A DNA stretch of 64,000 nt, taken from positions 1 through 64,000 of the forward strand of contig JBMNJJ010000009.1 in NCBI GenBank assembly GCA_050951605.1, in the 5' to 3' direction. This DNA is from DUTS01 sp050951605. GTDB lineage: Bacteria; Bacillota; Peptococcia; DRI-13; DTU073. Shown in pieces: positions 52,638-63,801 of the stretch (positions are counted from its first letter, which is position 1; each line of letters begins with the position of its first letter). A model generated the notes under the pieces. The model was not told the origin of the DNA. It was given only the letters and a program-made list of their open reading frames with translations, and did no database searches. The translations under genes and the position numbers were made by a program.

Positions 52638-55600
52638 ATGCAATTGAGTAAAGAGATGACGAGGTTCGGAAAATGGGCATCTTTATGTTTACTATTTATT
52701 TTTACTTGTGTGTTAATACCGTTAACGGCAGAGGCCGTGACGATTGCACAAGCACAGGAGGCAGGGAAAAGGCTGTCTGCCGGCTTGAATCATTCGCTAG
52801 CTATAAAAATTGATGATACCGTTATAGCCTGGGGTGACAATACTTATGGTCAATTAAATATTCCGGAAGGTTTAAGTAATGTTAAGGTGATTTCCGCTGG
52901 CTATTATCATAACCTTGCTTTAAAAGCCGACGGTTCTGTGGTGGCCTGGGGACGTGATAATTATGGGCAAAGTACAGTTCCTGTAGAAGCTCAAAGTGGG
53001 GTTATTGCCATTGCTGCAGGTGGCTATCACTCTTTAGCTTTAAAGGAAGATGGAACTGTTGTAGCGTGGGGAAATGATGAAAATGGACAATGTACTGTTT
53101 CGGCAGAAGCCCAAAGTGGGGTTATTGCCATTGCTGCAGGTGGTACTCACTCTTTAGCTTTAAAAGAAGATGGAACTGTTGTAGCGTGGGGAAATAATGA
53201 CCGTAAACAGTGTAATGTTCCTACAGGTTTAACTGATGTTATTGCTATCTCTGCCGGTAATGCTCATTCTTTAGCTTTAAAAGCAGATGGTACAGTGGAG
53301 GCTTGGGGAGCAAATACAATGTGGCAATGTGAAGTTCCGGTAGATATAGGTTATGTTGTAGCTATTTCTGCAGGTTATGACTTTTCAGCGACGTTAAACA
53401 GTAATGGACTGACAAAAACTTGGGGAAATATAGATGAAATCCTACCTGTCACAAGTGTAGCTTTTGCTGCTGGAGGTTCTCATGTTTTAATGTCATATTA
53501 TGGGTCTGGCACCATTTATGGATATGGAAATAATGATTTTGGGCAATGTACTGCTCCTGATGGATTTAGTCTGCTTGGTTATTTAGCTGATCTTACTGTA
53601 AGTGAGGGGGAATTAATCCCTGCTTTTGCTCCTTATGAGAAGCGTTATAATGTATATGTAGATAATAGCATTACTAGTATTGACATTACTGCTACTTTAG
53701 AACATGTTAATCAAATGTTTCGCGAAAGTTATGTTTCAAGTGGTATCCCTAGGACTTATTCTTTAAATGTTGGTGAAAATGAGTTTTCTTTCTGTCCATG
53801 TCTTCGCACGGTGGGTCAGGATTTCCGTAATGTATACTCTGTATATGTACATCGGGCTACTTCAGATGTTGATTTAAAGGAGCTGAATACAACAAATATA
53901 GCGCCACTTTCTCCGATCTTCAACGTTAATGTTACCACATATACAGTTAATGTTGATAAAGATGTAAAGAGTATTGACATTACCGCTACAGCTGTTGACC
54001 CCGAAGCTACTATCTTTATTGGTGAAGATACTTTTGGAATAGGGACCCAAATGGCAAGCATCCCCCTTGAATATGGTGAAAATTCTGTAGATATCATTGT
54101 CGAGAAAGACGGGAAGACCAAAACCTATACCTTACAAATTAAGAAAGCAGGTTTTTTGGAGAACCTTTTCGTAAGTGAGGGAGAGTTCACCTCGAATTTT
54201 GACCCGGAAAATTTTGGTTATACGGTTAGTGTAAATAGTAATGTAAACTCCTTGGAGATTACTCCTACCTTAAAAGATTCTACGCATGAATTATGGATAG
54301 ATGGCGTAAAATGTATAAAAAAAACAATAGATTTTTTGGAAGAGGATTTCCAAACTATTAAAATAGATTTAAAAATACCCGATACAGAGATTGTTCGTAC
54401 TTATACTGTCAATGCAAATCGCGTTACAAAAGATGACTTTGTAGGTTCCGGAACGTTTGAAGACCCTTATCTTATTTATAATCTCCATACTTTACAAGAA
54501 ATAGCTTATGATTCTACTCTTCTAGATAAACATTTTCAATTAGCTTGTGACCTTGATGCTACTAATACAGTTAATTGGAATGCTGGGGCAGGATTTTTAC
54601 CAATTGGTGATTCGATGAACAAATTTACGGGTTACTTTGATGGGGCAGGACACACCATTACCGGTTTATATATTAATCGGGCGGAAAGGGATAACATTGG
54701 TCTTTTTGGTTGTACAGAAGGCGGGGAAATCAAAAACCTTGGTCTGGTAGATTGTACCATTACCGGAAGCAACAATGTAGGAGCATTAGTGGGACATAAT
54801 CAAAATACCTATTTAGAAAACTGCTTTAGTACAGGAAATGTTTATGGTACTTCTTCTGTAGGTGGCTTAGTTGGCTTTGGTTCCGGGTCTTATGCAGGCA
54901 ATTATTATTTTAATAATTGCTATTCTTGGGTATCTGTGACCGGGGATAGTGAAGTCGGTGGTTTAATCGGAGAATTAGGCAATGGTTGGTTAAATAATTG
55001 TTATGCTTCCGGTTCGGTCTTCGGTATGGAAAACAAGGGTGGGCTGGTAGGTTCTTTAGTTACAGCTTATTGTCGGCACACAAATTGTTTTTGGGATACA
55101 GAAGAAAGTGGACAGGTAGGTTCAGCCCTAGGTATTGGAAAAACTACTGCTGAAATGCAGGATAAGGAAACTTATGGCGAATGGGATTTTGATAGTATAT
55201 GGGACCTTGATTCTGGAATAAATGAAGATTATCCTTACCTACGTATCTTTAAAGATACTTTTAGCCCCATTATTGATGATTCTTTACTTCTTTGGTTAGA
55301 TGGGCGACATGGTTCCAATGATACCTCCGAGAGAACTATCTGGAGAGACATTTCCGGAAATGCTAATCATGGTACATTAACAAGATTTGATTTTAATGAA
55401 AACAGTGGCTGGATTGGGGAAAGTTTGTTTTTCGATGGAGTAAATGATTATGTTAACTGTGGCACCAAGATGAATAATAAATTAATGAATGCCGTGACGG
55501 TCGAAGCACTTGTAAAAATAAAAAGTTATGATATTCAAAATTGGGTAGAATCATTTTTGGCATGGGGGAACCAAGCATCACGCACTGTAATATGGTTGGG

Positions 55601-58173
55601 GTATCGGGTACTTAGTCATTATACTTTTGAAGTAGGTAATGAAGTAGTTCGCCGCATCTATATATTTCCATGACCAAGATTTATTGGAGCAAGTAATTCA
55701 TATTGTAGGAACATATGAAGATGGTACGTTAAAGTTATTTAAAAATGGGGATTTAATTAATCAGGTGCAAACTACGAACCTAAGGCGTATTTCTGTAAGA
55801 GAAGATAGTTGTTTATTAGGCATATATCGTGGTAATGGTCATACTTTTCATGGTGATTATTACACAGCTCGTGTTTATAACCGTGCCCTTACTGATGAAG
55901 AAGTAGCCCAAAATTATCAGGCTGAAGTGCCACGGATAAAAGCGGCGACTGCAGGAAATTTAGCTGAATTAACTATTTCCTCCGGCGTGTTGCAACCTGC
56001 TTTTAAGGCCTCTAAGCTTAACTATGTCGTAATTTTGAGAGAGCGGGAACTAAACGAAGTTATAATTACTGCTACGCCTGTTTCTGCTGATGCGAGGGTT
56101 ACTATAGATGGATTTGGTGGTCAGGTGGTAGGCACCCAGTCTCTTCCGGTCGATGTTTTTACGGATCTAAAGAAGTACCTATTGTGGTTAAAGAGGCAGA
56201 TGGTAGCACTAAGACTTACAAAATTAGAATAGTAAAAGCGAGCTACCTTAGTGACTTAACCTTAAATGGTAATCCATTACCAAATTTTGACCCGGAAACT
56301 TTGGAATATACGGTCGATGTGCTTTACGATACAGCTTTTGCGAATATTGTGGCGACCTTAGATTTGGAGGACTCTCCAATGCAAGAATTGCTGATTAATA
56401 ATCAGCCACATACTAGTGGTACTGCGATGCAAATTCCTCTTGATGTTGGAAAAAATAATACTATTCCTATCAAGATAAAAGTACCTGGTTGTGAGACTGA
56501 CTATACCTTAAATATCTATCGGGCTTCTAAGGTTGATTTGAAAAAACTGGAGATGCCTGGAACTTTAGTACCTGAATTTACCCCTGCTAATATAGGTCCT
56601 TATACTATAAATTTAGATAGAGACCCAACCCCGGATCAGATTAGGATTACGGCGACAGCTTTTGAAAGTGATGCTACTGTAAGCATCGAGGGTGCAAGTG
56701 ATGCGGGGGGATTAACGGATCATATGGTAGACTTAGTGTCCGGTAAAAATGAGATTGAGATCAAAGTTACGAAGGATGGTTTGGAAAAAATATATACCCT
56801 TAATGTATTTAGACCGCTAACCTTAAGTGATATAAAGGTTAAGCAGGGTGAGGAAGAGTTAGAATTAAGCCCTAGTTTTAATAAAGATGAATTGGAATAT
56901 CGTGTTGAAGTAGATGATAATGTACTATCTCTTGAAGTCTCTGCCGAGGCAATATTCGATGTGGATGTTTATATCAATGGCGTGAAGACTCGGAAAAAAA
57001 CTATATCCGATCTTACCGTTGGTACCAACGTTATTCTTATTGACGCCAAAATGTCTGACATGAGTACGACTACCTATAAGCTTTTGGTAACCCGTGGAAC
57101 GAGTACTGTTACTTTAGATGATTTAAAAATTAAACACAAGGATAGTGAGATTGGGACATGGAATGAGCCTTTTCTTGCCCCTGGGAATGAGGCTTATACG
57201 GTAACTTTGGCTAAGGCTATGGATAGTATAGACATTATGGTAGTACCTACTGATCCAGAAGCAAAAGTCATTGTAGCACAGTCGGGTAGCCAAGACTTCT
57301 TAACATTGTGGCCTCTTGAGGAGCGAGTGCCTGTGCCTGTGCGGTCGGGTGAAAAACGTTATCCCGATTACGGTAAAGGGTGTAGATGGGGTGACGGCAA
57401 ATACATATACTCTCAATGTGATTAGACCCGGTGGTTTGGAAACTCTTGAAATAGAGAATGACACCATGGAGTCTGAGTATGCAAAAGATGTCAATGATTA
57501 TAGTGTAAAAAGCAATGTCTTTTTAGTAAAAGTTACGCCAACGTTAGAAGACCTTGCTACACAAGAGCTTTACCTCAATATCAATAATAGTGAAACTGAT
57601 ACAAAATGTGTAAGTGGAGAAACACAGGTGCTGGAGTTAAATAAGGGAATAAATACGGTAGCGATAAAAGTAAAGACACCCTCGAATAATCTTGTTAATA
57701 CATATACCCTCAATGTAAACGTAGTTCCTTTAGTAGAAGAAATAGGAATGGGTGATATTGATGGTACGGGTTTACGGGAAGTACAGAGTGTTTTTGGGGC
57801 ACAAGTTCTAAGCAGGTTGAACTTTAATTTAAGTCAAAGGGTTAATACCGGGTTAAAAGTAAAATTCAATTTACCGGAAGCTTTGGGAATACAACAAGTC
57901 ATAGGTCTTTACAATGCGACGACAGGAGAAGTTGTAACTACCAATATTGAGATAAGTAAAGATGTTCCTGAAGGGGTAGTAGCTGGTAATAACGTCATCA
58001 CGATTAATAGTTCACTTGACCCTGGTGCTTATGAAGTGAAGTTTATTTTAACTAATGACCCTATAAAATTAAAGGTTGAATTAGATTCCTTTAGTGAAGT
58101 CGGTGGAAATACGTTTGAATGTACAAGTGATCCTTTAGAAATAGAATATGTTGATTTTCCTGAACTGTTGTAG
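52638..58173 (+). CDS. Giant secreted surface protein: RCC1-like, cadherin-like, GLUG and LamG modules; three frameshifts
   Basis: About 1,845 codons. A signal peptide (~10-33, ending TAEA) leads to seven RCC1-like repeats of ~40-50 residues (pattern HSLALKEDGTVVAWGN). Three cadherin-like beta-sandwich repeats (LADLTVSEGELIPAFAPYEK type), a GLUG-rich segment (GALVGHNQNT, GGLVGFGSGS), a LamG/concanavalin-type domain (LLLWLDGRHG, LFFDGVNDYV) and six more cadherin-like repeats follow. Frames change near 55664 (+1), 56174 (-1) and 57353 (+1), each with coding resuming at once, so I treat it as one gene. No LPXTG or S-layer anchor is visible. It lies between an XRE cluster and a Tad pilus locus, and suits an adhesin. 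Confidence 0.8.
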
Positions 58174-58190
58174 TAGAGAAAGTAAGAAAG

Positions 58191-58219
58191 GGGATTGCCG
58201 GAAGGCAGTCCCTTTTTTT
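58191..58219 (+). terminator. Terminator of the surface-protein gene
   Basis: Stem GGGATTGCC/GGCAGTCCC (58191-58199 with 58204-58212, one G-U pair), GGAA loop, then seven T. Confidence 0.9.
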
Positions 58220-58240
58220 ATACCATAAAGTTAAAAAAAG

Positions 58241-58290
58241 GTAAAATAAATACCAAAATATGATATAATTTGTAAACAATGATAAATAAT
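58241..58290 (+). promoter_or_regulatory. Promoter region of cpaE-like gene 1 (repeated upstream of gene 2)
   Basis: Contains TATGATATAATTT with an extended TATAAT -10 (58264-58269) and closely matches 59708-59758 over ~50 bp, up to GATAAATAAT. No good -35 is visible. Confidence 0.6.
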
Positions 58291-58308
58291 GTTTGGAGTT
58301 GATGTTCG

Positions 58309-59692
58309 TTGCGTGAGCTGTTGAGGGCTACATCTAGTTTTTTAAGGAACGGGAGAAGAAACTGCTTACGGGAAATAAGTAAGTACTGCCAAATTACAGG
58401 GTGGGATGCGACACTGGAGTCTGCTAGTACGTGGGCCAGGGAAGGTGGTGGCGAAGACCCGGATTTATTTTTGATTAATAGTACTGTTTATCTTTCTCAT
58501 GCTGGGTCAACAAAAAAGTGCTAAAACGAAAGAGTTCTTGCGGATGTTGTTGACGATCAAGGAAGAGCGGCACAAGAGTCAGATCGTTTTATTATTACCG
58601 GAAAAGATGATTGTTGAGCGTGATTTGCTAGCTCAATCTTATCAAGATGCAGGTGTATAACTTTTGGTTTTTAGATAGTTTTGCGGCAGAAGATGTGCAA
58701 GAGTTTGTTTTAACGCGCAGAACTTTAGCGCGATGTGGAAAAGTATTTACTGGTAAAGAGAGAGAGAATTACATCATTTAAAAGGGAGCAATAATTTCAT
58801 ACCCCGTGAGGGAGAAAAGCTTTTTCAGCCTTACCATGTTAAATCAAATATTCTCACCTTTTGGTCGGAAAATAATACGGCACTTAATTGTGGTCTGGCT
58901 TTGCTGACAGCCTTAAATTTAGCCGAGTGCGGTTTTCAAGTTGCGTTGGTGGAAACTGTTAGCTCTGTACCTTCTTTGGGCGGTTGTCTGGCGGTAAGTC
59001 ATCCTTATTTTAATACGAGTCATGCTCTTTCTATGTATTTGCAGGGTAATAATGACTTTATCAAAAACTGCCTTAATCATGCCGAAAAACATCTGGCTAG
59101 CCCTTATGCTACGGAGGATTGTCAACATTTACGTTATTTTCCAACAGGGTTTTATTTTTTACCTGATAGCAAAAGGGAGGATAATGCTACAGAGAGGGAG
59201 ATGAAGGAAGTTTGGCGTGCATTTATGATGGCTCTTTCACGTTTTATTATTTTTGAACAAGGTTTTCATTTTCTTATTTTTCTGGCTTCAGGCAGGAATT
59301 TTTTTAATCAGGTAGTTTTAGAGGAATTTACTTATCTAAAATTTATCACGGTGGACATGCTTCCCTCGAGTGTTTTGTATGGTCTTAGAGAGAGGAAAAA
59401 AGAACAGGGAAGAGTACAGATTATCGGAGCCAATAATTTGAAAAGTATTAATCAAGAGCTTAAAGGGCTTAGGGAGGAGCCTTTTCTTTATCCTCCGCAG
59501 ACTTTTATAGCAGACTTTTTGCAGTATGTATATACTCAAGACTATCGGAAAATAACGCGTGAGACACAGGTGTTTATTAATCGTCTGATGGAGATAAGTG
59601 GAGTTAAAGTGCCTACTTTAGACATTGAGAAAAAAGGTTTAGGGGAAAGATTGCGGGATTATAAAAAAGCTTTATTCGGAGATTTTTTATAA
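58309..59692 (+). CDS. CpaE/MinD-like protein 1 of the Tad locus, several frameshifts
   Basis: About 460 codons in joined frames: a receiver-like N-terminal part (LRELLRATSSFLRNGRRN, REGGGEDPDLFLINSTV, then RMLLTIKEERHKSQIVLLLP, YNFWFLDSFAAEDVQEFVL) and a ParA/MinD-like part (ILTFWSENNTALNCGLALLT, CGFQVALVE…). Shifts lie near 58488 and 58660 (+1) and 58770 (-1). The P-loop position reads SENNTALNCG, without the Gly-rich GKT motif, so ATP binding is doubtful. CpaE proteins guide Tad pilus assembly. The start, TTG 58309, is uncertain. Confidence 0.66.
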
Positions 59693-59707
59693 TAAAATGT
59701 AAAATAA

Positions 59708-59758
59708 GCTAGAATAAACCAAAAAATATGATATAATTTATAAACTATGATAAATAAT
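59708..59758 (+). promoter_or_regulatory. Promoter region of cpaE-like gene 2
   Basis: TATGATATAATTTATAAAC with TATAAT at 59732-59737, nearly the same ~50-bp block as at 58241-58290. Suggests that the two cpaE-like genes arose by duplication including the promoter, or are co-regulated. Confidence 0.6.
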
Positions 59759-59835
59759 TCCATTTTACCAATAAATATTAATTTACAGATAATGAGATAG
59801 AAAAAGGCGTGGTAGAAGTAAGGGGGAAAGGCAAA

Positions 59836-60574
59836 GTGCTGTTAAGGAGAAGAAAGAGAGTGTCTGCTCAGCTTTTAAATATCCCGCCCCAAGTAATTGC
59901 GCTCTGGGGACCGGGAGGTAATAATACGGCTCAATTCAGTTTAGAATCTAGCTCAAGAATTAGCTAAACATACTTATGTACTGCTTGCGGAATTGCCTTG
60001 TCTCAGCATACCTCGTCTTAGCTTTAGCGCTAATATATTAGATAGAAATAATCATATTGAGGCTGCTTTAACTGAATTTTGGTATAAGGGACAGCTTTCC
60101 TTAGATTACCTTTATAAGCTGGGAGAGAATTTAGCCTTATTACCAATATGTGCTTTTGCTAATCCGGATAATCCTCTTACGGCGAGAGTGGAATTGGATG
60201 TCTTAAAAAAATTTCCTATTCATCTGATTAATAGTGCTCGGCAGAAAGGCTATGGGGTGGTCATAGTCATTTGCCAAGGACAGCTTACTCATCCGATGAC
60301 ATTTTTCACCTTGAAATGTGCGGAGAGGATTGTAATGCCGGTAAATGAGCCAAGTACGATTGCTTATAGTTTGCTTAATATTAAGAAATTAGTACATACG
60401 TTTAAGTTTCCTCCGGAGAAATTTATGGTTGTGGCACCTCAATATATCGAAACAATTAGTGAAGTGATGTGGATTAAGGATGAAAGGCAAAAAGTTATGC
60501 CCATAAAAGTATCACTGGAGCGTGTTGAAGAAATTGTAAGTGGTTTTATTAGGGAGGCTAATGAAGCTATGTGA
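59836..60574 (+). CDS. CpaE/MinD-like protein 2, frameshifted near 59954
   Basis: About 245 codons. GTG 59836 begins LLRRRKRVSAQLLNIPPQVI, then ALWGPGGNNTAQ, a P-loop-like turn that lacks the Lys-Thr of GKT. One skipped base near 59954 leads to ELAKHTYVLLAELPCLSIP and the rest of a ParA/MinD-type fold (TARVELDVLKKFPIHLINSA, GYGVVIVICQG, ERIVMPVNEPSTIAYSLLN). Shorter than protein 1, without the N-terminal receiver-like part. Probably a localisation or assembly factor for the Tad machine; loss of the P-loop lysine is unusual. Confidence 0.66.
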
Positions 60575-60609
60575 ACAATTAGAGACAAGAAAGAAGGTGA
60601 GTTATTGAC

Positions 60610-61975
60610 GTGGTTAAAACTTTTAATCCTTTAGAGTATGTTGCTCTTCAACAAACAAAGATTGTGCAGGAGGTAAATGTTTCGGCGACAGATCAGCTTG
60701 ATAATATTACGAAGAAGGTGAGAGCTTATCTCCGGGATAGGCACCGAGAGTCTTTTGCCCGTTCGGTTATTGACCCTAAAACGAGGGAAGAATTGAAGAC
60801 GGGTAATTAGTGACTATATTCATCAATTACCTAATTTACGTATTTCTACGCAGGAAAAAGAAAGTTTAATTAGGGCTATACAACAAGAAATTCTTTATTT
60901 TGGGTCCGATTCAAAAAGCTTTAGATGACCCGGCGGTTACAAATATTGATGTTAATACTCCTTATGATGTGTTTATTGAACGAGATGGGGAAGAAGAGTT
61001 TCGCCCTGATTTAGCTTTTCATGATGAAGTTCACTTGGAGAATATCATCAATAAAATGCTGATTCCCGATGGCAAATCTTTAACAGCGAAATGAACCACA
61101 TATCGATAGTTTGTTTGATAATTACCGCGTTTGTGCTGTTTTAGGTGTGAAACAGGGGGGAATAGCTACCGAAAGTACTTGTGTTTCCATTAGAAAGTTT
61201 TCTGAAGAAACAATTTCACCCGAGGACTTAGTTAGACTGGGAACGATGAGTCAGGAAATGGATGCTTTTTTTCGCGATGTTATTCCTGTGCCAATTGTAT
61301 TATTGCTGGAGCAACTAATTCAGGAAAAACAACTACCCTGATTTCTTTCCCCTTTATTTTGAAAAGAATACCAGAATTATTACGATTGAAGATAGCCCAG
61401 AGATGATGTTACGTCGGAAAAAAGCGTATCGTGATTATCGCAATATTGTTTCTTTACAGACGAAACATCATGAAAATCCGGAAAAAAGATATGATATTGC
61501 TAAATTGACGAAAGTATCTTTAAGAATGCGCCCTTGGAAAATAATTGTGGGAGAAGTTAGAGATGGACAAGCTGCTCGGCAAACTCATGAAGCTATGAAC
61601 ACCGGGCATAATTGTTATGTTACACTTCATGCCAGTTCGGCGCGTAATGCGGCTACACGTATAGTGCAGTTAGCCGGTGATGGTTATAATGATGAGGCTA
61701 TTGCGGCTCAACTTGCGGATACGGTCGATTTAATTATTTTTCAGCAAAAAATAAAAAAGAGTCGGATTATTACGGAAGTAGTGGAGCTCATTGGTTATGA
61801 AGGAGCTAAACACCCTCTTTGTACGACCCTTTTTGAATTTGTCCAGACGGGAATAAGTGAGGACGATTATGTTTTAGGTTATCATCGCCGGGTTAATGGC
61901 ATCTCTGAGGAACTAGCTAGTAAAATGCGTGTGAATATGATTCCTAAGGAGAGAATCAGGAAATGGCAGTTGTAA
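60610..61975 (+). CDS. cpaF: CpaF/TadA-type secretion ATPase, several frameshifts
   Basis: About 453 codons in joined frames: VKTFNPLEYVALQQTK, DYIHQLPNLRISTQEKES, GPIQKALDDPAVTNIDVNTP (all-beta N-terminal domain), Walker A AGATNSGKTTT, TRIITIEDSPEMML (Asp box), Walker B KIIVGEVRDGQAA, and HEAMNTGHNCYVTLHASS (His box). Shifts: near 60801, 60903 and 61091 (+1), 61283 and 61345 (-1). All catalytic motifs survive. It powers Tad/Flp pilus assembly. GTG start at 60610; it overlaps tadB by 13 bases. Confidence 0.82.
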
Positions 61976-62862
61976 CTTTACCATTTTTAACGGGCTTGCT
62001 TTGTGCTTTGTGGTTTTTATTAGCCTATTTCTTGTTTAATTCACCTCGACAAAAGGGAAGTACCGGCTAAACTAAGGCTGAAACGGTTTTTTTATGAAAC
62101 AATGCAAGTGGAAAAATTTCAAAATGAAGCTAAGGCGATTGGTTGGAAAATAACGAAGAGTGAATTTGTACTAATTGTTATCTTAAATGTTTTTCTGACT
62201 TTAGCTGTGGCAGTGGTAACACATAATCTCTTTATTTTAATTACCGGTTTTGTGGTCGGAGTTTATTTACCTAGTTTTTTGATTGAAAAAAAGCGACAAA
62301 GTTTACGTTTTAATTTGATTAGTAAACTTGTTGACCCTTTAAGATTATTGCTTTCCAGACTTCCTGAACAGCAGAATATTACGCGGGCCGTAGAAATGAC
62401 TCGTGATGAAATTGTGGATAAGGAGATTAAGGAAATATTCAATAGTTTTTTGCGTGATGTAGCTATTGGGGGAAGTGTAAGGGATGCTTTGTTTAATCTG
62501 AAAAAAAGAGTAAGTTTTCGTAAGTTTGACCTTTATGTAGAGCATCTTTTATATGCTCATTATGAGGGATTTACTGTGGAAGCGATTAGTGCCTTAGATA
62601 AGGCGGTACAAGCCATTGAATTTGATTTACGGGCTATACAAAAAGTTAAGGAACAGAGTCGCGAAAAAAGAAAAAGCTATATTTAGCCTTGGTCATAGCC
62701 TGGCTTTTCCCTATCATTCTTTCTTTTGTTAGTACCGGGCATTCAAATATTTATTTACATACTTTTCCCGGTAAAATTGTAATTTTGGGTTATGTTTTAG
62801 GGTCAATTTTTGTTTATATCAAAGGGGAAGAATATCTGAGTCTTAATCTTGATGAGCTTTAA
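61963..62862 (+). CDS. tadB: TadB-like inner-membrane platform protein, two frameshifts
   Basis: About 300 codons: an N-terminal membrane helix (LPFLTGLLCALWFLLAYFLF), then after a +1 shift near 62056 VPAKLRLKRFFYETMQVEKF, membrane helices around 62170-62290, the T2SF/TadB core (LVDPLRLLLSRLPEQQNITR, FLRDVAIGGSVRDALFNL), and after a -1 shift near 62667 a C-terminal membrane pair (LALVIAWLFPIILSFVS, LGYVLGSIFVYI) to 62862. It forms the membrane platform with TadC above CpaF. Confidence 0.75.
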
Positions 62863-62874
62863 AGGAGAGGTTTT

Positions 62875-63780
62875 ATGTTAGTGCAAATTTGGGGTCTGGT
62901 AATGCCCTTAATCATAGCTTCGCTGGTGGCCTTTTTATTAGCAAAGCAATTGTTTATTGATCGGGCTACGCGGCGGGCGATCTTACGAGCGGGCGAAGTA
63001 CTTTTGACGGAAAAAGAACTGGAAATGTTTCAGGAAGATAAGTTAACTCAATATGTGCTGGAAATAATTGAGAGAATTAAGGGAAAAGTTAATTTGGAAA
63101 ATTTAATCTTAGCGGAAATGCGTAATATGCTGACCTTAATGGGCCGAAAAAGGAGTGCCGAAAGGGAATTAGCCGGTTATATAGTGTGCGGTTTTTGCTT
63201 TGCTCTGCCCATGTTATTAGTACCACTAGTTACCGAGTTTATGGGCTATGTGGTAATTTATCCTATTTTTATCGGAGTAATTATTATCCAGCGTTATCGT
63301 GAATTAAAAAAAGATTATCGGAAATGGCAGACGGAATTAGTGCGGGACTTGCCTGATTTAATTGATAAATTGCGGATTAGTTTTGCTAGTGGGCGAGACT
63401 ATATTGCGGCCTTTATGCAAGTACGGGATAATTCGGGAATGAAGATGAGGGGCATGATTGATAAATTGATTAGTGACTTACAATGTATGAGGGCTACTCA
63501 AGCTCTGGACCTTTTTGCCGAAGCGTTTCAAATGCCGATTGTGAACAGATTTGTTTCGGCTGTCAAAATTGCTATTAAATATGGTTATGAAGCGGCGGAA
63601 AACTATTTTCAAACAATTGAAAGTGATATTACCGAAATTAGATGTGTAGTTATTGAAGAACTAACAAAATCTAAACCGGAAAAAATTTATCAATTATATT
63701 TGCTTATTTTTGCTTTATCGGTAAGTGCCTTATCTATTAAAGCTTGGGAGTTGTTTTCACAATTAAGTACAATTTTATAA
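62875..63780 (+). CDS. tadC: TadC-like inner-membrane platform protein
   Basis: A 301-residue intact protein with an N-terminal helix (~8-24), a central membrane pair (~105-145), a T2SF-like cytoplasmic region (VRDLPDLIDKLRISFASGRD, ALDLFAEAFQMPIVNRFVSA) and a C-terminal helix (YLLIFALSVSALSIKAWELF). Start ATG 62875 after AAAGGAGAGG. It is the only ORF of this locus without an indel. Confidence 0.8.
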   Translation: MLVQIWGLVMPLIIASLVAFLLAKQLFIDRATRRAILRAGEVLLTEKELEMFQEDKLTQYVLEIIERIKGKVNLENLILAEMRNMLTLMGRKRSAERELAGYIVCGFCFALPMLLVPLVTEFMGYVVIYPIFIGVIIIQRYRELKKDYRKWQTELVRDLPDLIDKLRISFASGRDYIAAFMQVRDNSGMKMRGMIDKLISDLQCMRATQALDLFAEAFQMPIVNRFVSAVKIAIKYGYEAAENYFQTIESDITEIRCVVIEELTKSKPEKIYQLYLLIFALSVSALSIKAWELFSQLSTIL

Positions 63781-63801
63781 TAATGAAGGAGGTAGAGAGA
63801 C

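Noticed and set aside
52638..54000. RCC1 repeats as evidence of transfer from a eukaryote
   Set aside because: RCC1-like repeats occur in many bacterial surface proteins, and base composition matches the neighbours.
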